This document shows positions 1 through 6,619 of a stretch of DNA of 64,000 bases, one piece after another (position 1 is the first letter of the stretch; each line of letters opens with the position of its first letter). The position numbers were made by a program, and so were the translations under genes. Origin of the DNA: Eutreptiella sp. 'Long Island Sound 2002'. Taxonomy: Eukaryota > Euglenozoa > Euglenophyceae > Eutreptiales > Eutreptiaceae. Below the pieces are notes generated by a model, which had not been told where the DNA came from, made no database searches, and was given only the letters and a program-made list of their open reading frames with translations. The stretch is taken from NCBI GenBank assembly GCA_964036045.1, contig OZ038382.1, positions 111,808,578 to 111,872,577 of the forward strand, read 5' to 3'.

Positions 1-105
1 CAGGCTGAGAGGGGCCATTGGGGCGAGTGCTGCCAAGTTAGACTCATTGAGCGCTAGCGAGAGAAGGGGAGATAGACTTAGCTTTCAAGACGCTGGAAGA
101 TGCTA

Positions 106-510
106 TCAGTCAAGGCCAAAGGTCCCTGATGTCAAGAACATGGGCCCAGGTCGAGTTGCACCATATGCCAAGTGCGCAGACTCGTCTGACTGATATCTGA
201 CAAGCAAAAGGCCGGCCTGTTGGAAGGGCTGATGTGAATACACTGGGCTGCGGGTTGCGACTGATTTCAAGACGTCCGGCAGGGAGTACGCCGGGGAGAA
301 CCGCACAAGGGCGTGAGGTGGGTCAACAGTGCCAACGTCTCTAGCGTGGATCCGTTGTATTGTGACGCCCGATATTGCTATCATGTCTCCTAACTCTTCG
401 ATTTCCTGTATGGTGAGATGCAGGAGGATTTCCTCTCTCACCAAGACAGGCAGGTCATACTTTTTGAGTGCAAGAGCAAACTCCAGTTTCTTTGAGAGGT
501 CTGTGTTCAT
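106..510 (-). CDS. hypothetical protein, 134 codons, possibly one exon
   Basis: An ATG-started frame of 134 codons ends in TGA followed at once by TAG. The composition is balanced and protein-like: the first half is acidic and leucine-rich (LVREEILLHLTIQEIEELG) and a VDPPHALVRF segment follows, unlike the proline/arginine-rich shadow frames elsewhere. No family was recognised and no signal peptide or membrane segment is visible. The start codon sits on the boundary where a 65-bp repeat begins (about 508), so the upstream part of the gene may have been replaced by repeat DNA. It could be a real short gene, the first exon of a longer one, or a relic. Confidence 0.45.
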   Translation of the reverse strand: MNTDLSKKLEFALALKKYDLPVLVREEILLHLTIQEIEELGDMIAISGVTIQRIHARDVGTVDPPHALVRFSPAYSLPDVLKSVATRSPVYSHQPFQQAGLLLVRYQSDESAHLAYGATRPGPMFLTSGTFGLD

Positions 511-706
511 GGGGTATTGGTTCTTTCCTGTCCCTCGGCCGCCCTACGTGTGTGCAGTGTCCTGGGCCGCTGGGCTCCTGTTCACCGGTGTGCCCGCGCG
601 GTTTGCTGTGGTGCGTCTGCGGTGTCTTGGGCCAGCTGGCTCCTGTTCACCGGTGTGCTCGCTCGGTGTGTTGTGTTGCATGTGCGGTCCCCTGGGCCAC
701 TGGAAA
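508..706 (+). repeat. partial copy of repeat B (65-bp minisatellite part)
   Basis: From CATGGGG at about 508 the sequence matches the start of the minisatellite at 60462, including the TTCTTTCCTGTCCCTCGGCC segment, and then has about 2.5 units of the 65-bp TGTTCACCGGTGTGC repeat. Homology stops at about 706, where an A-rich stretch (aaaaaaaacaaagaaaaac) begins. The 3' body seen in the 54.4 and 59.9 kb copies is absent here. Confidence 0.8.
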
Positions 707-1106
707 AAAAACAAAGAAAAACAAAAAAGAGAAAAACAGGGGCGCGCGTACACTGCAGGCACAGGCACGGGCAGCTGGTGTGGCGGTGCAATAGCGTTGT
801 GTCCTCTGGCGTGTGTCGTCGGTGCTGTGGCGGCGGTCGCGCCCCAGGGGTGCGGCTCGTGCGTCCTGATGTACACGGGCTTGGGTCAGGGTGGGTTTGG
901 TGAGGTGTCTCTTTGCTTCTGGGTGGGTTTGGTTAGGAGTCAAGGGTTAGCGGTTTTGGGGTGTGGCTCGGGTTTGATTTGTGCTTGAGTTCTGGCTAGG
1001 TTAGGCGGTTGCGCGGGGCCGGGCGTGTGGGTAGCGGCGTCCACGGGGTCGTGCGCCCGAGGCGAGTGCGGGGTGGTGCGTGCGGGCCGGCCGTTGGCCG
1101 ATGGCC

Positions 1107-1589
1107 TCACTGGGAGTCCCACACGGAGGGGTCGACGGGCGCGCCGGGGGCGTACGCAGCGTGCAGGTTGGGCAGCAGCGGACGCACGTGCAGGGCGTCG
1201 GCGTGCCCGATGGGGACCTCACTGAGGACCGAGGGGTTGGCGGCAAGCAGTATGCGATGCCCGGGAGGGGTGGCGGCGAGGAGCGGGAGGATGTCTGCGG
1301 TCCGCGACGTGGGGGCGAACACGACGTGGGCCGGGTGCGGCCCCGGGAGCGGTGCTGGGGGGAGCGGGACCACAGGACGGCGGTCTACTGTGGGGTGCCA
1401 AGTGGCGCGATGGTGGAGGAGCCGGACTAGGGCGGTGCTGTGGCGCAGTGTGTGGGGCTGGGTGCTGGGCGGCGTGGGGACGTGCGGCGGGAGGGGGGGG
1501 GGGGCGGGGCGGTGGCGTAGGAGGGGGCAAAGCGGAGCAGTGACGTCAGTGACGTGTGTGTCGTGCTGAGGGTGGAGAGGAGCCCACAT
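1107..1589 (-). CDS. unidentified ORF downstream of Z in E1
   Basis: The first half is proline/histidine-rich and looks like composition. The second half (minus strand, about 1350-1120) looks like folded protein: FAPTSRTADILPLLAATPPG is followed by HRILLAANPSVL and HADALHVRPLLPNLHAAY. The frame ends in TGA. It lies 3' of ORF Z in the same orientation, so it may be the last coding part of E1. No equivalent was found at this place in E2 or E3. No function is assigned. Confidence 0.3.
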   Translation of the reverse strand: MWAPLHPQHDTHVTDVTAPLCPLLRHRPAPPPLPPHVPTPPSTQPHTLRHSTALVRLLHHRATWHPTVDRRPVVPLPPAPLPGPHPAHVVFAPTSRTADILPLLAATPPGHRILLAANPSVLSEVPIGHADALHVRPLLPNLHAAYAPGAPVDPSVWDSQ

Positions 1590-1732
1590 TATCGGGCCTG
1601 GGTTCCGCGCCTTTGGGCGTAGTGGTGCTCGTTGTCGTGTGCGTTGGCTTCCCTCGGCGTCTGGTTCGTTTGGTGACTTCTGGGCAGGGCTTGGCGTGGC
1701 GCCCTGTGGTGGTGGTGTGCTGAGTAACGGGG

Positions 1733-3481
1733 TTAGATGGCGGCGCCGCTGGCCGGGGGGTCAGGCGCGTCGTGTTGTGTGGCGCGCAGGGCTCCTGGGG
1801 TGCTGTGGGTGTCGCCGGTGTCGGTGCGCCGACGCTTGTGGGGTGGTGAGGGGGTGTGTGCGTGCGGGGCTGGGCTTTGGGTGATGTCCCACAGGCGGAT
1901 GCCGTCTCGCCGCGTTTCCTGGAGGGTCTCCCGCAGGCCCCTGAGGACATCCGGGTGGTCCTGGGGCGCGGGGAGGTTGCGGGGGTGGACTCCCAGGGGG
2001 TGGAGCGCATCGGCCAGCATGGCTTCCCATGCAGCCCGCGGCATCCACCCCCCCGCCGGCCGGAGGCGGCAGTTCTCCACCGACCCCTTGCGGGGCCGAT
2101 GGACCAGGCCCCCGAGGGAGGGCTCTCCCCGGGCCCATTTCCGCAGCTCCCAGACCTGCGTGTGGGTCCAGCGCTGCCACCACTGTTCCTGGGCGGGCCT
2201 GCGGTCTTGGGCGGAGGAGTGGGCGTGGGTGGGTGTGACGGGGTCGTGGGGACCGGCGGCGGTGGCGGGCCTGGGGGATTCTTCGTAGTCCTGTTCCGTG
2301 GGGGTGCGTGGGGAGTGGGAGTGCACGCGAATGTGGACCCGCGGGTGTGCGCGTACGGTCTCCGCCTCGGGGTTGGGCGGGGACTCGCGGCGGTAGTGGG
2401 GCATGCGTTGCATGTCGGCTGTCATCGGGGGCCGGTAGGGGGGCGGGGACGCTGCTGGTGGACCCTGGCGTTGTTCTGGCTTGGTCGGGAGCGGCCCGTG
2501 ACCTGGGGTGCGGGCTTTGAGAGGTGGCGGGACGAGGCGCGTCGCGCTTCGGCCGCGGCGCGCTCCGCCATGAAGGTGATGGCGGTGGCGTCGGTGACGG
2601 TGGGGGGGCGCCGCGCTGGGCGCTGCTGCCTTCCGGCCTGGGACGGCTGGGGCCGGATGTCGTAGAGGACATCCTCGGGGGGCCGGGCTCGCGCTGCCGT
2701 CGTGGCGCCGGGTTAGGGCTTGGGTTTGGGCTTGGCTGCGGGTTGCCGTTTGGCGGCGGTCTTGGGCTTCGGCTGGGTCGTGGGCGTGGGCTTCGTCGGG
2801 GCGTGGGCCTTGGCGGCGGCGGGGCTGCTCGCGGTGGGGGCGGGTTTGGAGGCCCGTTTGGGATGTGTCCCCCGCGGCCTGGGGGGTGGAGTGCTGGATG
2901 AGGACGTGGTGGTGGTGGTGGATGAGGTGGTCGTGGTGGTGGAGGTTGTGGAGTCGGAGGCGGAGGAGAGGGCTGCGGGAGACGGCGGAGGGTCCCGGGC
3001 CTCGGGGGCGGGCGTATGATGCTGGGTCCTGTAAGTAGCGAGAACGAGGGTGCAGGTTCGGGCATCGGGCGTGTGCGCGTGTTTTCCCTGGTGATCCGTG
3101 TGTGCTGGTGCTGGCGTGGCGGCGTTGTCTCGGCTGCGCGGGCACGTGGGTTACCCGGGGGGTGGCCATATCTGCTCCAGGACGTGGGGGTGTGTTTGCT
3201 GGAGGTAGTCGAGGGTCCGGAAGGAGCATCGCTGGATGCCGGGCATGTCCTCCTCTGTGAGGTGGGGGTAGTTTTGGGTGGGGGTGTGGGGGCCCGGCCA
3301 TAGCAGCGTCATGAGGCGGGCTGTCACCATGTACGGGCATAGTTGTAGGGTGGTGGGGCGTGGGGGGGTGGGTCCCCTGCGGTTTGGGGGGGCTTCCCTC
3401 TGCTGGGGGCGCAGCGTGACAACCCACACCCATCGGTCCGTGGGGATCCCCCAGGTCCGTTGGGTCCACTTGGCGAGGCAA
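1733..3481 (-). CDS. ORF Z of E1: proline-rich protein with conserved C-terminal W domain
   Basis: A 582-codon frame in the same frame register as pol and X. The N-terminal two thirds is proline/histidine/arginine-rich and may be partly non-coding overlap with Y. The C-terminal 180 residues hold the domain shared with E2 and E3: W-x3-VWELRKWARG, then MPRAAWEAMLADALHPLG, then a basic tail with KRRR. The conserved part maps to about 1890-2195. Position 3' of pol and Y is the same in all three elements. A gag-like or nucleic-acid-binding role is possible from the basic, low-complexity make-up, but this is inference. The true start is unclear, because the frame overlaps Y by 330 bases. Confidence 0.55.
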   Translation of the reverse strand: MPRQVDPTDLGDPHGPMGVGCHAAPPAEGSPPKPQGTHPPTPHHPTTMPVHGDSPPHDAAMAGPPHPHPKLPPPHRGGHARHPAMLLPDPRLPPANTPPRPGADMATPRVTHVPAQPRQRRHASTSTHGSPGKTRAHARCPNLHPRSRYLQDPASYARPRGPGPSAVSRSPLLRLRLHNLHHHDHLIHHHHHVLIQHSTPQAAGDTSQTGLQTRPHREQPRRRQGPRPDEAHAHDPAEAQDRRQTATRSQAQTQALTRRHDGSASPAPRGCPLRHPAPAVPGRKAAAPSAAPPHRHRRHRHHLHGGARRGRSATRLVPPPLKARTPGHGPLPTKPEQRQGPPAASPPPYRPPMTADMQRMPHYRRESPPNPEAETVRAHPRVHIRVHSHSPRTPTEQDYEESPRPATAAGPHDPVTPTHAHSSAQDRRPAQEQWWQRWTHTQVWELRKWARGEPSLGGLVHRPRKGSVENCRLRPAGGWMPRAAWEAMLADALHPLGVHPRNLPAPQDHPDVLRGLRETLQETRRDGIRLWDITQSPAPHAHTPSPPHKRRRTDTGDTHSTPGALRATQHDAPDPPASGAAI

Positions 3482-5370
3482 TACATTGCCCTACCAAGGC
3501 CCTGGTAGCCGCTGCGGATGGGGAGCAGCGTGTCCAGGGATTCGGGTTCCCACGTGCCCCAGATGTGGGGGTCGTCCGGGTCGTCCCCCCTGGCGTACGT
3601 GTCGGGGCCTGGGTTGTGTGTGGGGGGGGTGTAGTCGGCGGGGAGGAGGGAGTCGGTGCCGTGTACCACCCAGTGGTCTCTGGGTGCGTCGTAGGTGGTG
3701 GTGGAGAGGGTGTTGTGCAGATTGTACATGAGGGTCATGTACGTGGAGGGGGCTGGCTGCTGCTCGTCGGGGTTGGGGATGTCCCCCGGGACGTGGTGCC
3801 GGAAGTTGCTTAGGGAGGCCGTCTGGGCTACCCATGTTTCCCGCTCCCAGTCTTTGGTGCTGTCGGGGGTGGCGTCGGGTGAGGGGTGGGCCATGTTGGG
3901 CTCGCGGTAGCGGGTGCCGCCCTGGGTGCTGTCCCGCTCCGGCACGGGGTGTCCGACCAGGTGTCGCCCCCAGTCGATGGGGGGCACCCAGATCCGGCTC
4001 CCCGTGGGGGGCGGCCTCTCGCCGTCTGGGGTGGCGCGTTGGGGGCGCCCGTGTCGGGCGACGTGGAGGAAGGCGTCGAAGAGGAAGTCTCTGACGCCTT
4101 CCGCCAGGGTGGCCGCCTGGACCAGGGTGGCCGCCCGGATGGGGGTGCTGGTGCCGGAGGTGCGGAGGTACAGCACGACGTCCTGTTCCCCGAGTCCCCG
4201 GAGGTGCTGCCGTACCGCTGCGGGGTTGTGTAGGGCGTAGGGTTCGGCGGGTGCGGCGACTGGTGGTGCGGGGTGTGATGGGGGGGGGGTTGTGGGTTGG
4301 GGGGGGTGGTCGTCGTTGTCGCGCGTGGGGTCCGGTGATGGGGTCTCTCCTGGCGGTCGCGGGAGGGGGGATTCGCGGTGGCGTGTGTCGGCGGGGGTAT
4401 GGACGTCAATTGGCTGGTGCTGGCTGCCGCGTGTTGTGTCCGTGGCCTGGTCTCGGGGGGGCGGCGGGGGGGGTGGTGTGGGGGTGGTGCTGTTGGTGGT
4501 GGGGGGGGCGGGGGTGGGTGTTGTGCTGGCTGGGGGTCTGGGCGTCCCTGTGGGTCGTGTGGGTGTTTCGTGTGTGCGCCGTGCGGCCCTTGCGGTTCTT
4601 GACTGGTTGTGGTGCCGGGCTGTGGGTGGGAGGCGGCCGCATGGGCGTCCGGGTGGGGCTGTGGTCCGTATGTAATGGATGGCTGCTGGTGGATGGTGCT
4701 CGCTGGTATGGGGTGTGGGTGGGGGGGCTGCTGGTGGTGGTGGGGTGGGGGGGGCGGGGGTGGGTGTTCTGCTGGCTGGGGGTCTGGGCGTCCCTGTGGG
4801 TCGTGTGGGTGTTGCGTGTGTGCGCCGTGTGGCCCTTGCGGTTCTTGACTGGTTGTGGTGCCGGGGTGCGGGTGGGAGGCGACCGCATGAGCCCCCGGGT
4901 GGGGCTGTGGTCTGTATGTGATGGCCGGCTGCTGGTGGATGGTGCTCGCTGGTATGGGGTGTGGGAGGGGGGGCTGTTGGTGGTGGTGGGGCGCTCCTAC
5001 TAGGCCCTGGTGTTGCTGGTGTGCGTGCGCGGCTCCTCGCGGGTCCATGGGGGTGTACCGTGGCTCGTATGTCGTGGGCCCGTGTAGCGGGGGCGGCGGG
5101 TGGTGCTGGACCGCGTGGTGGTGGTGTGGAGGGTGTGCCGGTTGTGTGTGGTACACCGGCGTTGGTGGGTGTGGTGGCAGGGGCTGGTGGTGGTGGAATA
5201 CGTGATGGTGTGGTGCGGTGATGTGCGCTATGTGGGGTGGGTGGTTCGCGGGGCCTGGTTGTGCTGGGGCGTGGTGGGGATGTAGCTGGTTGTGGTCGCT
5301 GTAGCATGGGGGCATTAGGGGGTAGGGGTTGGGAGGGACGGGGGCGTGGTGGTGGTGTTGGTGGTGCCAT
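3151..5370 (-). CDS. ORF Y of E1: repeat-bearing N-terminus, conserved C-terminal domain
   Basis: A 739-codon frame overlapping the end of X by 56 bases and the start of Z by about 330 bases. The N-terminal 380 residues are P/T/H-rich and include two 81-residue tandem repeats (243-bp period at about 4500-4990) containing PPTPHTSEHHPPAA. The C-terminal half looks folded: SRIWVPPIDWGRHLVGHP, HWVVHGTDSLLP, GYQGLGRAMYCLAKWTQRTW. These motifs have counterparts in E3 (VWIPPLEWGQPL; GYHLRLAMLCLTNWIQRRW) at the same place 3' of pol, so the protein is under constraint in the family. No known family was recognised. The first ATG may not be used; frameshifting from X is an alternative. Confidence 0.6.
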   Translation of the reverse strand: MAPPTPPPRPRPSQPLPPNAPMLQRPQPATSPPRPSTTRPREPPTPHSAHHRTTPSRIPPPPAPATTPTNAGVPHTTGTPSTPPPRGPAPPAAPATRAHDIRATVHPHGPARSRARTPATPGPSRSAPPPPTAPPPTPHTSEHHPPAAGHHIQTTAPPGGSCGRLPPAPRHHNQSRTARATRRTHATPTRPTGTPRPPASRTPTPAPPTPPPPAAPPPTPHTSEHHPPAAIHYIRTTAPPGRPCGRLPPTARHHNQSRTARAARRTHETPTRPTGTPRPPASTTPTPAPPTTNSTTPTPPPPPPPRDQATDTTRGSQHQPIDVHTPADTRHRESPLPRPPGETPSPDPTRDNDDHPPQPTTPPPSHPAPPVAAPAEPYALHNPAAVRQHLRGLGEQDVVLYLRTSGTSTPIRAATLVQAATLAEGVRDFLFDAFLHVARHGRPQRATPDGERPPPTGSRIWVPPIDWGRHLVGHPVPERDSTQGGTRYREPNMAHPSPDATPDSTKDWERETWVAQTASLSNFRHHVPGDIPNPDEQQPAPSTYMTLMYNLHNTLSTTTYDAPRDHWVVHGTDSLLPADYTPPTHNPGPDTYARGDDPDDPHIWGTWEPESLDTLLPIRSGYQGLGRAMYCLAKWTQRTWGIPTDRWVWVVTLRPQQREAPPNRRGPTPPRPTTLQLCPYMVTARLMTLLWPGPHTPTQNYPHLTEEDMPGIQRCSFRTLDYLQQTHPHVLEQIWPPPG
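4500..4990 (-). repeat. two in-frame 243-bp tandem repeats inside ORF Y
   Basis: The segment beginning CTGGCTGGGGGTCTGGGCGT occurs at 4528 and again at 4771, a period of 243 bases, which is 81 codons, so the duplication keeps the Y reading frame. Confidence 0.75.
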
Positions 5371-6601
5371 GTCCCCTGGCTCTGCGCGTACGGTGGTCCT
5401 GGCATGGTGTGGACGTGTGTGGGCGGTGGTGGCTGACTGGGCTGCAGGGTTTGGGTGCTGCGGTACGGTGGTGGTGGTGGGCGCTGGCGGTGGTGGTGTT
5501 GTTGGTGTGCCCCGGGGGTCTGGGCGTGGGGCGGTGCGGTGTGGCTGGACCCGGGCCTTGGTCGGGGCGTCGCGCCCTGCTGGTGGGCGTGTTGGCGGGC
5601 CCCCTGACCTGCCTTGGTCTTCTTGGCCTGGTGGGTGTCGGGGTGGCGGGTGAACCCCCCTGTCCCCGTGGGGGCGACGGGGAGCGGGCGTGCCAGCGGT
5701 GTGCCTCTTGGAGGCTCGTCTTGAGGCCTCTGACGTAGGCTTCCTGGTCCGTGAGGCCCATCCGCGTGGCGGTGGCCTCGTCGGCGGCGGCCAGGTGGGC
5801 GTCCCGAAAAGACGCCCAGCCCTCCGGGGGCTTCTGTTGTGCGGGGTGGGGGTGGTGTGCCGGGTAGAGGAGTGCGCTGAGTGGGTAAGGTGTTCCTTGC
5901 CGTCGGCCGAGGGCGTGTTTGAACCGGCGGCAAGTGATTCGGAGGTAGGCTGCTATCTCCTCTGGTGCCGTGTCGGCCCACGCTTCTGGCGTCCGGGCTG
6001 CTGCTTGGGGGGCCGGGAGTTGTGGGTCTGGGAGGTGTAGGTCTCGGTGGTGGAGGTACAGGGCGAGGAGGATGTGGCGGGCCGCCACGTTCAAGCCGCC
6101 TCCGCTGTGGCGTAGCGGTGGGCTGTTGGGGGGCAGGGGTGTGTTGCCCGCGGCCACGGCTATGGTCCATGCGTGGTCCGCCGCGTCTGCCACGTAGTAC
6201 CCTGCCAGGTGGTCTCGGAGGGTGTCGGTGAGGAACCCGAAGAAGCTGGGGTGGCTGGCGGGGGGGGGTGCGGCTGGGGCCGCGGGCCGTTCGCGGTGGC
6301 GGGGGTTGAGGTCCCCGCAGTGGGGGCAGTGGGTGAGGCGGTGCGCGGCTCCCAGGGAGACCCAGTGGTCTGGGTTGCAGGGCAGGGCTGTCTGTGGTAG
6401 CCGCTGGCGAACGCAGAGGGGACATGCGGTGGCTGGTGGTTGGTGGTACCTGTGGACGGACGGCGGCGTGGGGGGATGGGGGCTGGTGGCGCGCGCATGC
6501 TGCTGGGAGCGTGTGTGGTGCCTGTGGCGCCCGTGTGTGCTGTGCCAGTGCTGTGCTCGGTGGATGGCGTGTAGACGTGGTGGGGATTCCGTGTTGGTAT
6601 A
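5315..6601 (-). CDS. ORF X of E1: zinc-ribbon protein with no upstream ATG
   Basis: Coordinates are stop to stop. The frame is the same as pol and is separated from it only by TGA (6617-6619), four codons and a second TGA (6602-6604). There is no ATG before the first domain, a zinc ribbon with ACPLCVRQRL, a downstream C and H, and HCPHCGDLNPRH, mapping to about 6440-6310. It is followed by FFGFLTDTLRDHLAGYYV, GGLNVAARHILLALYLHH and an alpha-helical region with EGWASFRDAHLAAADEATAT, then an arginine/proline-rich tail. A start inside the folded part (GTG at about 6193) is possible but would lose the ribbon. E3 lacks X. Function unknown; nucleic-acid binding is inferred from the zinc ribbon. Confidence 0.6.
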   Translation of the reverse strand, partial: YTNTESPPRLHAIHRAQHWHSTHGRHRHHTRSQQHARATSPHPPTPPSVHRYHQPPATACPLCVRQRLPQTALPCNPDHWVSLGAAHRLTHCPHCGDLNPRHRERPAAPAAPPPASHPSFFGFLTDTLRDHLAGYYVADAADHAWTIAVAAGNTPLPPNSPPLRHSGGGLNVAARHILLALYLHHRDLHLPDPQLPAPQAAARTPEAWADTAPEEIAAYLRITCRRFKHALGRRQGTPYPLSALLYPAHHPHPAQQKPPEGWASFRDAHLAAADEATATRMGLTDQEAYVRGLKTSLQEAHRWHARSPSPPRGQGGSPATPTPTRPRRPRQVRGPANTPTSRARRPDQGPGPATPHRPTPRPPGHTNNTTTASAHHHHRTAAPKPCSPVSHHRPHTSTPCQDHRTRRARGHGTTNTTTTPPSLPTPTP

Positions 6602-6619
6602 TCACGGGGTAGGTTCTCA
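6602..6619 (-). other. double in-frame TGA between pol and X
   Basis: On the minus strand the pol frame ends LLKLLFYQP-TGA, continues with four codons (E-P-T-P) and reaches a second TGA. The same frame is then open through X. The arrangement could be a readthrough signal, or two mutations in a once continuous pol-X polyprotein. Confidence 0.7.
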
